A stretch of DNA of 64,000 nt from Jongsikchunia kroppenstedtii DSM 45133 (GCF_000380485.1 NZ_AQYG01000046.1:1-64000), one strand, 5' to 3'; positions 49,437 to 58,736 are shown, counted from the stretch's first letter. The notes: a model not told the origin generated them from the letters alone. Numbers and translations are program-made.

Positions 49437-50216
49437 TCAGATGATCTTCTGGCCCACCAGGAACTCGGCCAGCTTGACGCCGCCGTCGCCCTCGTCGACA
49501 ACCTTCTCGCCCGCGGCCTTCGGCGGCTTCGGGGTGGAACTCAGGACGGTGCTGCCGGCGTTCGCCTGCCCGACCTCGCCCGCCTCGACGCCGATGTCGG
49601 CGAGCGAGAGAACCTGGATCTCCTTCTTCTTCGCGGCCATGATGCCCTTGAAGGACGGGAACCGCGGCTCGTTGATCTTCTCGGTGACGCTCACGATGGC
49701 CGGCAACGTCGCCTCGAGGCCGAAGATGCCCTCGTCGGTCTCGCGCTCACCGGTCAGCTTGTCGCCCTCGACCGTCAGCTTGCGCAGGTGCGTCAGCTGC
49801 GGGAGTTCGAGGTACTCGGCGATGATCGCCGGCACCGCGCCGACCCGACCGTCAGAGGCCTCGTTGCCGGCGATGACCAACTCCACGCCCTCGATGGTGC
49901 CCAGCGCGCGGGCCAGCACCCAGGCGGTCTGGACGGTGTCCGAACCGGCCATCTGATCGTCCTGGATGTGGACGGCTTTGTCGGCGCCCATGGACAGGGC
50001 CTTGCGGATTGCGTCGGTGGCCTTCTCCGGGCCGACGGTCAGGATGGTGACCTCGCCGCCGTTGGCTTCCTTGATCTGCAGCGCCTCTTCGACCGCACGT
50101 TCGTTGATTTCGCAGATCACCGGATCGATGTCACGGTCGAGAGTGAAATCCGCGTTGAGCTTGCGCTCGGAGTTCGTGTCGGGAACCTGCTTGATCAGCA
50201 CGACAATGTTCGTCAT
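49437..50216 (-). CDS. etfB: Electron transfer flavoprotein subunit beta
   Basis: AMP-binding subunit of ETF and docking site for acyl-CoA dehydrogenases. The 259-residue protein starts MTNIVVLIKQVPDTNSERKLN. It contains the beta-subunit signature VELVIAGNEASDGRVGAVPAIIAEYLELPQLTHLRKL (AMP site) and the recognition-loop region GLEATLPAIVSVTEKINEPRFPSFKGIMAAKKKEI. The ATG at 50216 is the family start; the frame reaches further upstream without support. A perfect 18-bp palindrome 106 bp upstream (50322-50339) may regulate the operon. Confidence 0.96.
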   Translation of the reverse strand: MTNIVVLIKQVPDTNSERKLNADFTLDRDIDPVICEINERAVEEALQIKEANGGEVTILTVGPEKATDAIRKALSMGADKAVHIQDDQMAGSDTVQTAWVLARALGTIEGVELVIAGNEASDGRVGAVPAIIAEYLELPQLTHLRKLTVEGDKLTGERETDEGIFGLEATLPAIVSVTEKINEPRFPSFKGIMAAKKKEIQVLSLADIGVEAGEVGQANAGSTVLSSTPKPPKAAGEKVVDEGDGGVKLAEFLVGQKII

Positions 50217-50321
50217 GGGTCTGCGTCGACCTCCTAGTAGTGGTGGGCCTCGGGGCGAGCGTCCCGGACCGCTGCATATGGGCGGACGGGACACCAAAGC
50301 GGCCCGACCGGATCGTTTGGA

Positions 50322-50339
50322 ACTTACCGGCCGGTAAGT
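50322..50339. promoter_or_regulatory. Perfect palindrome ACTTACCGGCCGGTAAGT, candidate operator
   Basis: An 18-bp perfect palindrome in the 263-bp divergent region between etfB and the sugar methyltransferase gene. Its size and symmetry are those of a TetR-type operator of the kind often found at fatty-acid catabolism genes. No cognate regulator lies next to it. Confidence 0.6.
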
Positions 50340-50479
50340 ATTCCATCGCCACCCATCACTGTAGCGGGTGCGTTATCTGCGTCTACCAGGTGATGCGCGA
50401 CTTTCACCACAGGCCCGCCCGCCGGCCCGAAGACAACCACCGGGTGAACGTGTTACAGAACCCGGTTACGCTCGCTGTG

Positions 50480-51229
50480 ATGACTGACGACACCACCCTG
50501 GCACTCACCGGCGAACGTACCGTTCCCGGGATCCCGGAGGAGAACTACTGGTTCCGCCGGCACGAGGTCGCCTACGAATTCATTCTGGAGCGCTGCCGCG
50601 GCCGCGACGTCCTGGAGGCCGGCTCCGGCGAGGGCTACGGCGCCAACCTGCTGTCGACCGTCGCCGGCTCGGTGACCTGCGTCGACTACGACGAATCGGC
50701 CGTGGCGCACACCCGCGCGCGCTACCCGCACGTCCGCATCGAGCAGGGCAACCTGATCGATCTGCCGCTGCCCGACGCATCGGTCGATGTCGTCGTCAAC
50801 TTCCAGGTGATCGAGCATCTCTGGGACCAGGACAAGTTCATCGCCGAGTGCGCCCGCGTGCTCCGTCCCGGCGGCGAGCTGCTCATCAGCACGCCCAACC
50901 GGATCACCTTCTCCCCCGGCCGCGACACCCCGCTCAACCCGTTCCACACCCGCGAGCTCAGCGGCGCCGAGATGACGGAGCTGCTGGTCGGCGGCGGCTT
51001 CACCGTCGACCGCATGCTCGGCGTGCACCACGGCCCGCGGCTCACCCAGCTCGACGACAAGTGGGGCGGCTCGTTCATCGACGCGCAGATCCAGCGCGCC
51101 CTCTCCGGCGAACCCTGGCCGACCGACCTCACCGCCGACGTCGCCGGGATCACGACCGCCGACTTCTCGATCCTCGAACCGGACATCGACGCCAGCCTCG
51201 ACCTGCTGGCCATCGCCAGACGCAGCTGA
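50480..51229 (+). CDS. SAM-dependent methyltransferase (Rv3030-like, probable polysaccharide methylation)
   Basis: A 249-residue class I methyltransferase. SAM-binding motif I is DVLEAGSGEGYGANLLS (near residue 42), motif II VTCVDYDESAVAHTRARYP, and motif post-II NFQVIEHLWDQDKFIAECARVLRPGGELLISTPN. The next two genes are a GH57-type branching enzyme and a GT4 glucosyltransferase, the same trio as Rv3030-Rv3031-Rv3032 of M. tuberculosis, tied to methylglucose lipopolysaccharide. It is therefore likely to methylate glucose units of that polymer, though the exact position is unproven. Start at ATG 50480; the upstream frame is unsupported. Confidence 0.9.
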   Translation: MTDDTTLALTGERTVPGIPEENYWFRRHEVAYEFILERCRGRDVLEAGSGEGYGANLLSTVAGSVTCVDYDESAVAHTRARYPHVRIEQGNLIDLPLPDASVDVVVNFQVIEHLWDQDKFIAECARVLRPGGELLISTPNRITFSPGRDTPLNPFHTRELSGAEMTELLVGGGFTVDRMLGVHHGPRLTQLDDKWGGSFIDAQIQRALSGEPWPTDLTADVAGITTADFSILEPDIDASLDLLAIARRS

Positions 51230-51236
51230 GACCGTC

Positions 51237-52871
51237 GTGACTGCCCCCACACGATCCGGCCCGCCCCGATCCGACCCCCCGAGCCGGTCCGACTCAGTAC
51301 CCGGGATGTTCACCCTGGTGCTGCACTCGCACCTGCCCTGGCTGGCCAACCACGGCCGCTGGCCGGTCGGCGAGGAGTGGCTCTACCAGTCGTGGGCCGG
51401 CTCGTATCAGCGCGTGTTCGCGGTCCTGCGGGGCCTGGCCGCCGACGGGTTCACCGACCAGATCAGCCTCGGCATGACGCCGGTACTCGCGGCCCAACTC
51501 GACGACCCGCACTGCCTGGCGTCGATGCATCAGTGGCTCGGCGACTGGCAGCTGCGCGCCCGCGAGGCGGCACAGATGCGCACGACCGACGCGGCGCCCG
51601 GCACCGCCGGCACGCCGGAGGCGCTCAATGTCCTCGGTCATCACGAGCATCGCGCCGCCGCGGCCGCGCTGCGCGATTTCGAAACCCGTTGGCGTCATGG
51701 CGGTTCCGCCGCGCTGCGGTCGGTTGTCGATGCCGGCACGGTCGAGGTGCTCGGCGGGCCGCTCGCCCACCCCTTCCAACCACTGCTGGACCCGCGGCTA
51801 CGGCGCCTGTCGCTGCACGAGGGGCTGGCCGACGCGGATCGGCGGATCGGAACGCGGCCGACCGGCATGTGGGCGCCCGAATGCGCTTACACCCCGGGCA
51901 TGGAACGCGGCTACGCCGAGGCCGGGGTCACCCACTTCATGGTCGACGGCCCCTCGCTGCGCGGCGACACGTCGCTCGGCCGCCCGGTGCGGGATTCTGA
52001 TGTCGTCGCCTTCGGCCGCGACCTGCAGGTCAGCTACCGCGTCTGGTCGCCCAAGTCGGGATACCCGGGCCATCGTGACTACCGCGACTTCCACACCTAC
52101 GACCACCTCACCGGCCTCAAGCCCGCCCGCGTCACCAGCCGCACCACCGACGGCCCGGACAAGAAGCCGTACGACCCCGATCGCGCCGCGGCCGCCGTCC
52201 GCGAGCATGCCGCCGACTTCGTCGCCAGTGTCCGCGATCGGCTGATCTCCGAGAGCGAGCGCATCGGCCGCCCGGCGCACGTGATCGCCGCCTTCGACAC
52301 CGAGCTCTACGGACACTGGTGGCATGAGGGGCCGCAGTGGCTCGATCAGGTGCTGCGTGCACTGCCGGAGGCCGGCGTCACGGTGGGCACGCTGAAAACC
52401 GCACGGGCGCAAGGGTTCGTAGGCGAGCCCGTGCAGCTTGAGGACTCGTCCTGGGGATCGGGCAAGGACTGGCGCGTCTGGAACGGACCCCAGGTGGCCG
52501 ATCTGGTGCAGCTGAACGCGGAGGTCGTCGAGACCGCGCTGGCGACCATCGACAAGCGTCGGCAGAACATCGCCGGAACCACCGGGCGCGACCGGGTCAG
52601 CGATCAGATCCTGCGCGAGGCGCTGCTGACGGTCTCGTCGGACTGGGCCTTCCTGGTCAGCAAGGACACCGCCGCCGGGTACGCCCGCGACCGCGCCCAT
52701 AAGCATGCGCACGCGACCCGCGAGATCTGCGCGGCGGCCGACAGCGGCCGCGAGCACACCGCACGCACGCTGGCGGCCGGGTGGTCATCCGCCGACAATC
52801 TGTTCGCCGGCCTGGATGCTCGGCGGCTCGATCTGGACGTCCATGACCACAGTCAAGGGAGCACGCGATGA
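51237..52871 (+). CDS. GH57-family alpha-1,4-glucan branching enzyme (Rv3031-like)
   Basis: A 544-residue intracellular enzyme of GH57 with the C-terminal DUF1957 domain. The barrel begins GMFTLVLHSHLPWLANHGRWPVGEEWLYQSW (the family HxHxP motif). The nucleophile Glu lies in GMWAPECAYTPGMERGYAEAGVTHFMVDG (near residue 220), and the acid/base Asp in IAAFDTELYGHWWHEGPQWLDQVL (near residue 350). The helical C-terminal domain (SSWGSGKDWRVWNG, WAFLVSKDTAAGYARDR) matches archaeal and mycobacterial branching enzymes. It forms alpha-1,6 branches in glucan, here probably the methylglucose lipopolysaccharide precursor. The GTG start is seven bases after the methyltransferase stop; it overlaps the glycosyltransferase by 4 bp. 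Confidence 0.92.
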   Translation: MTAPTRSGPPRSDPPSRSDSVPGMFTLVLHSHLPWLANHGRWPVGEEWLYQSWAGSYQRVFAVLRGLAADGFTDQISLGMTPVLAAQLDDPHCLASMHQWLGDWQLRAREAAQMRTTDAAPGTAGTPEALNVLGHHEHRAAAAALRDFETRWRHGGSAALRSVVDAGTVEVLGGPLAHPFQPLLDPRLRRLSLHEGLADADRRIGTRPTGMWAPECAYTPGMERGYAEAGVTHFMVDGPSLRGDTSLGRPVRDSDVVAFGRDLQVSYRVWSPKSGYPGHRDYRDFHTYDHLTGLKPARVTSRTTDGPDKKPYDPDRAAAAVREHAADFVASVRDRLISESERIGRPAHVIAAFDTELYGHWWHEGPQWLDQVLRALPEAGVTVGTLKTARAQGFVGEPVQLEDSSWGSGKDWRVWNGPQVADLVQLNAEVVETALATIDKRRQNIAGTTGRDRVSDQILREALLTVSSDWAFLVSKDTAAGYARDRAHKHAHATREICAAADSGREHTARTLAAGWSSADNLFAGLDARRLDLDVHDHSQGSTR

Positions 52872-54199
52872 AGATCCTGATGGTGTCGTGGGAGTACCCA
52901 CCGGTCGTGGTCGGCGGCCTGGGCCGGCACGTGCATCAGCTCGCGGTGCATCTGGCGGAGATCGGGCACGACGTGGTGGTGCTCTCGCGCCAGCCGTCCG
53001 GCTCCGACGGCAAGACGCATCCGCCGACCGATCGCCACGTCGAGGGCGTGCGCGTCATCGCGATCCCGGAAGATCCGCCGCATTTCGATTTCGGCGAAGA
53101 CATGATGGCCTGGACCCTCGGCATGGGGCATGCCCTGGTGCGGGCCGGCGTCCGACTGCGCGCGCTCAACGAGATTCCCTCCGAGCTGCCGAGCTCGGCG
53201 CAGGCTGAGCCCTGGATCCCGGACGTGGTCCACGCACACGACTGGCTGGTGGCGCATGCGGCGATCGCCCTGGCCGAATTCTTCGACGTCCCACTGGTTT
53301 GCACGATCCATGCCACCGAGGCCGGCCGGCACAGCGGCTGGGTGAGCGGCCGGGTCAACCGGCAGGTGCACTCGGTCGAGTGGTGGCTGGCCGCCGAATC
53401 CGATGCGCTCATCGCCTGTTCGGAATCGATGCACGACGAGGTCAGCCGGCTCTTCGGACCGGACCTGGCCGAAGTCCACGTCATCCACAACGGCATCGAC
53501 CTGGACGAGTGGCCTTTCAATCACGAACGCCCCGGCGGCGGCCCGCCGCGGCTGCTGTTCGCCGGTCGGCTCGAGTACGAGAAGGGCATTCAGGATGCGA
53601 TCGCGGCCCTGCCGGCGATCCGGCGCACCCACCCGGGAACGACGCTGTCCGTGGCCGGCGACGGCACCCAGCTGGAATGGCTGACCGCCGAGGCGCACCG
53701 ACACGGCGTCGCCGACGCCGTCCACTTCATCGGTCGGGTCACGCACGACAAGCTGCTCGCGCTGCTGCACGACTGCGACGCGATCGTGCTGCCGAGCCGC
53801 TACGAGCCCTTCGGCATCGTAGCCCTGGAAGCTGCGGCGACCGGCGCCCCGCTGATCACCTCCACCGCGGGCGGGCTCGGTGACGCCGTCGCCGACGGCG
53901 TGAGCGGGCTCAGCTTCGAACCGGCGGACGTGACCGGTCTCGCCACGGCCGTGCGGCGGGTGCTCGACGACCCGGCCGCCGCCGCGGCACGTGCACTCAC
54001 CGCCCGCGAGCGGCTGGTCGACTTCACCTGGGATCGCGCCGCCGAGCGGACCGAGCAGGTGTACCTCGGCGCCAAGCGGCGCATCCGCCAGCCGATCGGC
54101 CGGCCCGACATCATCGAACGACCGCTGCCCGAGCGCGACCCGAGCCAGCCGCCGGCGACGGAGCCAGTCGACTTCGCGGGGTCGTCCGACCAGATGTAA
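52868..54199 (+). CDS. GT4 glycosyltransferase, probable alpha-1,4-glucosyltransferase (Rv3032-like)
   Basis: A 443-residue GT-B glycosyltransferase. N-terminal domain: MKILMVSWEYPPVVVGGLGRHVHQLAVHLAEIGHDVVVLSR, the GGLG acceptor/phosphate loop, and DVVHAHDWLVAHAAIALAEFFDVPLVCTIHATEAGR. C-terminal nucleotide-sugar part: LLFAGRLEYEKGIQDAIAALPAI and the EX7E motif in LPSRYEPFGIVALEAAATGAPLI. It corresponds to Rv3032, reported to elongate methylglucose lipopolysaccharide from nucleotide-glucose. The start overlaps the GH57 gene by 4 bp, so the three-gene unit is coupled. The last 40 residues are proline-rich and not part of the fold. Confidence 0.92.
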   Translation: MKILMVSWEYPPVVVGGLGRHVHQLAVHLAEIGHDVVVLSRQPSGSDGKTHPPTDRHVEGVRVIAIPEDPPHFDFGEDMMAWTLGMGHALVRAGVRLRALNEIPSELPSSAQAEPWIPDVVHAHDWLVAHAAIALAEFFDVPLVCTIHATEAGRHSGWVSGRVNRQVHSVEWWLAAESDALIACSESMHDEVSRLFGPDLAEVHVIHNGIDLDEWPFNHERPGGGPPRLLFAGRLEYEKGIQDAIAALPAIRRTHPGTTLSVAGDGTQLEWLTAEAHRHGVADAVHFIGRVTHDKLLALLHDCDAIVLPSRYEPFGIVALEAAATGAPLITSTAGGLGDAVADGVSGLSFEPADVTGLATAVRRVLDDPAAAAARALTARERLVDFTWDRAAERTEQVYLGAKRRIRQPIGRPDIIERPLPERDPSQPPATEPVDFAGSSDQM

Positions 54200-54354
54200 T
54201 TCACGCCACTTCTGCGTGACGACATCGGCGTTCGGTCGCCGGAATGCGCTGAATGTCGCGATTTGTGCATCGCACCTGCCCACTCACCGGCGCGCGTGGC
54301 GAAAGCACGGCGAAACCGATGGCACCCTGTAAAGAACAGATCGAGAGGAATAGA

Positions 54355-56400
54355 GTGACCGAGGACTCGCCACGTCCGAGGCGCCGGCGCGCCAAGGACG
54401 TTCTGGCTGAGGCGCAAGCGGCCCATCGAGTGCCCCTGGAGCAGCAGCCGGGCACCTCTGAGGCGGCTCCGGAGGCAGATCCGCCCGCGCCGATCGAGTC
54501 GTCCGGTCCGCCGCCCTCTGCTCCCCCGCCATCGCGGACGCCGCCCCCGGCGCCGGTCCCACCAGTACCGCCGGCTCCACCTGTCCCATCCGCACCGCCC
54601 ACCGCAGCCGTGCCGCCCGTCCCATCCGCACCACCGACCGAGCCGGTCGAGGCAGCGCCGGCCGCGCCATATGCGCCCCCGGCCCCAGCACCGACCCCGC
54701 CCCCGACAGCGGAGACCGAGTCCCTGCCGCCCCGGACCCGCCGCGCCGCGAAGCCGGTCCGAATGGCGGCGACCCGCCCGCCCCGCCGACCGGGCGGCTC
54801 CGGCCGCTGGGCGCTGCGCAGCATCGTCGCCGTCGCAACCGTGGCGGTGCTGGTCGCCACCGGCGTGAGCTGGACCATCTACCGGCACTCGACAAGCGGG
54901 TTCACCCGATCCGGCGCGCTGGCCGGCGGGCCGACCTCCAAGCACGGCGACCAGAACATCCTCGTCATGGGACTCGACAGTCGCCTCGACGAACACGGAA
55001 ACCCGTTGCCGCAGGCGATGTACGACGCCCTGCATGCCGGGAGCGCCGACGACGGCGGCATGAACGCGAACGTTCTGATGCTGCTGCATGTCCCCGGCGA
55101 CGGGTCCAAGGCGACCGCGATCTCGATCCCCCGCGACGACTACGTCAATCTCGACGGCTGCCCGAGCAACAACTGCCAGGGAAAGATCAAGCAGGCCTAC
55201 GGATTCGCCTACGCCGAGAAGCGCCAGAGCCTCAGCGCGCAGGGCGACATCAGCCCGGACGACCTGGAGAGCCAGTCCCGCGAGGCCGGCCGCAGGTCGG
55301 AGATCGCGACCGTCCGGCAGTTCCTCGGCAATGTGCCCATCGACCATTTCATCGAGGTGACACTGGCGGCGTTCTTCCAGGTCGCCGAGGTGGTGCAGCC
55401 GATCACCGTGTGCCTCAATCAGGACACCTCGGACAGCTATTCCGGCGCCCGATTCCACAAGGGAGTGCAGAAGATCAATGCCTCGCAGGCGATGGCCTTC
55501 GTCCGCCAGCGCCGCGATCCCAACCCCGATCTGAACTTCACCGACCTCGATCGCGATCGTCGACAGCAGGCGTTCGTCATCTCGCTGATGCAACAGCTGA
55601 CCAAGAACGGAACGCTGACGAATCTCGGCCAGATGAATCGGCTGCTGAACGTGGCCAAGGCCAACATCGCCTTCGATGACGGCTTCGACCTGGTGAAATT
55701 CGCCACCACGTCGTCCAACCTCACCGGTGGCAACGTCACCTTCTTCACGCTGCCGATCGATCATTTCGGCGCGAACGAGAACGGCGAAGACGTCAACTTC
55801 GTGAACCTGCCGCAAATCCACTCGATCGTCCGGCAGGTCCTGGGCCCCGACGCCGTCGCCCCGGAAACCAGCACCAGCAGCACGAATACCGCTGCCCCGC
55901 AGGCGATCACCGGCGCCGACGGAAAGGTGCTCAACGTCGTCAACTCGTCCGGCGAGAACGGCATGGCCGCCCAGTACGAGGAGTTGCTCGCCGCCCGCGG
56001 CTTCACCCGGGGTTCCGCGTCGACCGGTTCGACGATCGACTCGACCACCCAGGTCGAATACGGCAGCGGCGCGCAGGGCCCGGCGACCGAGCTCGCGCAG
56101 ATGCTCGGCGGATCGGTCACCGCGGAGGCCGACACGAGCCTGGAGCCCAACTCGGTGCGACTGATCATCGGAACCGATCTGCCGGACGCGTCCGCGCTCG
56201 GCCAGAGCAGCACTACCAGCTCCGAATCCGACGACACCGACTCCAGCACCGGGCCGACCGACCCCAACGCCACCGAATCCGTGTCCGCCCCGTCCGGGCC
56301 GGCACAGATCGTCAACGGAACCGGGACGGGCGCGAACGCCCCGGCGCCGACCGATCTGGTGAACCTGACGAACACTGCGAGCGTGCCATGCGTGAAATGA
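54355..56400 (+). CDS. LytR-CpsA-Psr (LCP) family protein with C-terminal LytR_C domain
   Basis: A 681-residue membrane protein. Residues 1-140 are a cytoplasmic Pro/Ala-rich region. One membrane helix (RSIVAVATVAVLVATGVSWTIY, near residue 165) follows. The LCP domain comes next: NILVMGLDSRLDEHGN, SIPRDDYVNLDG (catalytic Arg/Asp), DLDRDRRQQAFV and QAMAFVRQRRDPNPDLNFTD. The C-terminal LytR_C domain (LNVVNSSGENGMAAQYEELLAARGFTRG) is followed by a Ser/Thr-rich end. LCP enzymes attach arabinogalactan or other glycopolymers to peptidoglycan from lipid-linked intermediates. The GTG start follows GAGAGGAA. Overlaps the lytic transglycosylase gene by 4 bp. Confidence 0.92.
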   Translation: MTEDSPRPRRRRAKDVLAEAQAAHRVPLEQQPGTSEAAPEADPPAPIESSGPPPSAPPPSRTPPPAPVPPVPPAPPVPSAPPTAAVPPVPSAPPTEPVEAAPAAPYAPPAPAPTPPPTAETESLPPRTRRAAKPVRMAATRPPRRPGGSGRWALRSIVAVATVAVLVATGVSWTIYRHSTSGFTRSGALAGGPTSKHGDQNILVMGLDSRLDEHGNPLPQAMYDALHAGSADDGGMNANVLMLLHVPGDGSKATAISIPRDDYVNLDGCPSNNCQGKIKQAYGFAYAEKRQSLSAQGDISPDDLESQSREAGRRSEIATVRQFLGNVPIDHFIEVTLAAFFQVAEVVQPITVCLNQDTSDSYSGARFHKGVQKINASQAMAFVRQRRDPNPDLNFTDLDRDRRQQAFVISLMQQLTKNGTLTNLGQMNRLLNVAKANIAFDDGFDLVKFATTSSNLTGGNVTFFTLPIDHFGANENGEDVNFVNLPQIHSIVRQVLGPDAVAPETSTSSTNTAAPQAITGADGKVLNVVNSSGENGMAAQYEELLAARGFTRGSASTGSTIDSTTQVEYGSGAQGPATELAQMLGGSVTAEADTSLEPNSVRLIIGTDLPDASALGQSSTTSSESDDTDSSTGPTDPNATESVSAPSGPAQIVNGTGTGANAPAPTDLVNLTNTASVPCVK

Positions 56401-57149
56401 CCCCGACCGCCACCCGGCGGCGCAGCCCGAACACCCGCATCAAACGCGGCCTGGCAGCGGGCGGCGCGCTGGCCGCGGTGACGCTGCTGGCCACCGGCTG
56501 CCTGGGCCTGAACACCCCGAATGTGGACATCCCCCAGGGCGTTCCGCCGGGTGCGGGCGCCGCCGTGCCGTACCTGCACATCAACGCTCCCGGCCGCACC
56601 GCCGATCAGCTCGCCGACTGGGCCCGCCCCATCTCGGCCGGCACCGGCATCCCGTTGCTGGCGATGGAGGCATATGGCAACGCCGCGGAGATCCAGCGCC
56701 AACAGCATCCCGAATGCGGGATCACCTGGACGACGATCGCCGGCATCGGTTCGGTCGAGAGCAAGAACGGCACCTACCACGGCGCCGAGATCGCGGCCGA
56801 CGGTCACGTGTCACCGCCGATCCGCGGGGTGCCGCTGGACGGCACCGGCGGCAACATGTCGATCTCCGCCTCCGACGGCACCACGCCCGCGCAGGCGATG
56901 GGCCCGTTCCAGTTCATCCCCGAGACGTGGCAGCGTTTCGGCGTCGACGCCAACGGTGACGGCAAGGCCGACCCGGACAACATCGATGACGCGGCACTGA
57001 CGGCGGCGCGCTACCTCTGCGTGTCCGGCGGAGACCTCACGTCCGCGACCGGCTGGGTCCGGGCAGTGCGGATCTACAACAACTCCGACGCCTACGTCCG
57101 CGAGGTCGCCTCGCGAGCCAATGCCTTCTCGGTAGGCGTCGCCTATTAG
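56397..57149 (+). CDS. Lytic murein transglycosylase lipoprotein (SLT_2 type)
   Basis: A 250-residue exported lipoprotein that cleaves peptidoglycan glycan strands. The signal peptide ends in the lipobox LLATGC (Cys near residue 35). The SLT_2 core contains the catalytic Glu in TTIAGIGSVESKNGTYHG (near residue 120), the AMGPFQFIPETWQRFGVDANGDGKADPDNIDDAALTAARYLC segment and the final RAVRIYNNSDAYVREV. The ATGA overlap with the LCP stop supports the ATG at 56397; an ATG at 56388 would add three residues. Pairing of an LCP ligase with a lytic enzyme suggests joint work in wall assembly. Confidence 0.9.
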   Translation: MTPTATRRRSPNTRIKRGLAAGGALAAVTLLATGCLGLNTPNVDIPQGVPPGAGAAVPYLHINAPGRTADQLADWARPISAGTGIPLLAMEAYGNAAEIQRQQHPECGITWTTIAGIGSVESKNGTYHGAEIAADGHVSPPIRGVPLDGTGGNMSISASDGTTPAQAMGPFQFIPETWQRFGVDANGDGKADPDNIDDAALTAARYLCVSGGDLTSATGWVRAVRIYNNSDAYVREVASRANAFSVGVAY

Positions 57150-57162
57150 CCGAGAGGACTGC

Positions 57163-57723
57163 CTACTGCGGGTCCCTCCCCGACAGGGCGACCAGGCGGT
57201 CCAGCGCCGGCGCATCGTCGCCGACATCGACGCGCGGCGCGAATGCCTTTCCGGCGCCCTGGAAGTCGGGCGTGAGCATGCCCGGCGCGAATGCCAGCGA
57301 GGCTTCGAGCCCGTCGGTGGCGGGCTCCCAGACGACGCCGGCGGCTCGCGCAAGGTCCCAGCCGTGCACCTGGTACTCCCACAGGATCATCGAGGCGGCC
57401 ATGTCGCCGGGCATCCCTGCGTCGCCGATGTTCAACGGATGCGCGAGTGCGGCCGGCAGGACCTCCCGCAGTCGCGCCGCGGCCTGTCGAACCTGATCGG
57501 CACCGCTGCCCTCGACGGTCACACTGTCCGCGTCGCTGCAGCGGTGGTCGTCGGAGGTGAAGCCGTCGGTGAATGCCGTGAGCCAGCCGACCACATGCGC
57601 GCGAAGCGTCTGAAAGTCGTAGTCGGAGCACGGAGTCGGGGCGGTCGGTGGGGTGTCCGCCGCCCGGTCGAGGAGGTCGGCGAGCTGATCGAGAACGCGG
57701 AGCAGGGCTGTTGACGTGTCCAT
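57163..57723 (-). CDS. TIGR03086-type metal-binding protein (DinB/mycothiol-dependent fold)
   Basis: A 186-residue protein of the DinB/MDMPI superfamily, whose members bind a metal with three histidines and often use mycothiol. The family helix RVLDQLADLLDRAADTPPTAPTPCSDYDFQTLRAHVVGWLTAFTDGF and the later MILWEYQVHGWDLARAAG supply His in the expected places (LRAHVVGW and YQVHGWDL). Cys31 in TPCSDYD is the conserved cysteine of this subgroup. Reaction unknown. Convergent with the transglycosylase gene, 13 bp away. Confidence 0.85.
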   Translation of the reverse strand: MDTSTALLRVLDQLADLLDRAADTPPTAPTPCSDYDFQTLRAHVVGWLTAFTDGFTSDDHRCSDADSVTVEGSGADQVRQAAARLREVLPAALAHPLNIGDAGMPGDMAASMILWEYQVHGWDLARAAGVVWEPATDGLEASLAFAPGMLTPDFQGAGKAFAPRVDVGDDAPALDRLVALSGRDPQ

Positions 57724-57801
57724 GTGGTCGACGTTACGAGCCTGGCCGACGCCCGTATTGAAGATTCGCGACAGTCGGCCGATTACGTGGCCGCCATACC
57801 G

Positions 57802-58620
57802 CTAGCCTTCGGCGACCTGGCTCTTCTCGGCCGCCGCCTTCTTGCGCTCGATGTCGGCGAGGGCCCGCTCCAACTCGGCACGCTGCGCCGCGGAGCTGTC
57901 CCACGTCTCTTTGCGGTTCTTCACCACGCGAGCGGGCGCACCGACGGCGATCGAATAGTCCGGGATGTCCCCCTTGACGACCGCGTGCGCCGCGAGCACG
58001 CAGCCCCGGCCGACAGTGGTGTTGCGCAGCACCGACACCTTCGCCGCGATCCAGGTGTCCGGGCCGATCCGCACCGGACCCTTGACGATGCCCTGGTCCT
58101 TGATGGGCACGTTGATGTCATCCATCCGGTGGTCGAAGTCGCAGATGTAGCACCAGTCGGCGACCAGCGTCGACGCGCCGATCTCGATGTCGAGGTAGGT
58201 GTTGACGACGTTGTCCTTGCCGAAGACGACCTTGTCGCCGATCCGCAGCGATCCCTCATGGCAGCGGATCGCGTTGCCGTCCCCGATGTGCACCCAGCGA
58301 CCGATCTCCAGCCGCGACAATTCGGGGGTGGCGTGAATCTCCACGCCGCGGCCGAGGAACACCATGCCGTGCAGGATGACGTGCGGGTTGGCCATCCGGA
58401 ACCGCAGCAGCCGCCAGTACCGCACCAGATACCAGGGCGTGTACGCGCGATTGGCCAGCACCCAGCGCAGGGACGCGAGCGTCAGGAACTTCGCCGGCTG
58501 CGGGGCCATCGGCACCGAGTGCGTGCCCCGGCCGGCGATCGTGCGGCCCGGCACGAGCTGGCGGCCGGCCAAACCGGCCCGCCACCGTGAGCGGAGCGAC
58601 GCGTTCCACATGCTGGTCAT
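57802..58620 (-). CDS. Left-handed beta-helix acyl/acetyltransferase (Rv3034c-like)
   Basis: A 272-residue protein. Residues 80-225 are hexapeptide repeats folding as a left-handed beta-helix (GMVFLGRGVEIHATPELSRLEIGRWVHIGDGNAIRC, VFGKDNVVNTYLDIEIG, KGPVRIGPDTWIAAKVSVLRNTTVGRGCVLAAHAVVKGDIPDYSIAVGAPARVVK). The last motif is the standard CoA-side end of the family. The C-terminal 40 residues are a charged coiled coil (AQRAELERALADIERKKAAAEK). It probably O-acylates a sugar or glycolipid; mycobacterial Rv3034c at the same position is thought to act on methylglucose lipopolysaccharide or related glycans, which I regard as likely but unproven. Confidence 0.85.
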   Translation of the reverse strand: MTSMWNASLRSRWRAGLAGRQLVPGRTIAGRGTHSVPMAPQPAKFLTLASLRWVLANRAYTPWYLVRYWRLLRFRMANPHVILHGMVFLGRGVEIHATPELSRLEIGRWVHIGDGNAIRCHEGSLRIGDKVVFGKDNVVNTYLDIEIGASTLVADWCYICDFDHRMDDINVPIKDQGIVKGPVRIGPDTWIAAKVSVLRNTTVGRGCVLAAHAVVKGDIPDYSIAVGAPARVVKNRKETWDSSAAQRAELERALADIERKKAAAEKSQVAEG

Positions 58621-58736
58621 GGCTGATCACAATATCCGGATACGCCGCTGCGACAGCGCCGCGGGTGCTCGCGATAGGCTCAGCTGACCGCAGCGGCCCG
58701 CGCCTCGGGCTGATTCGTCCGACGAACAGGAGTCTC

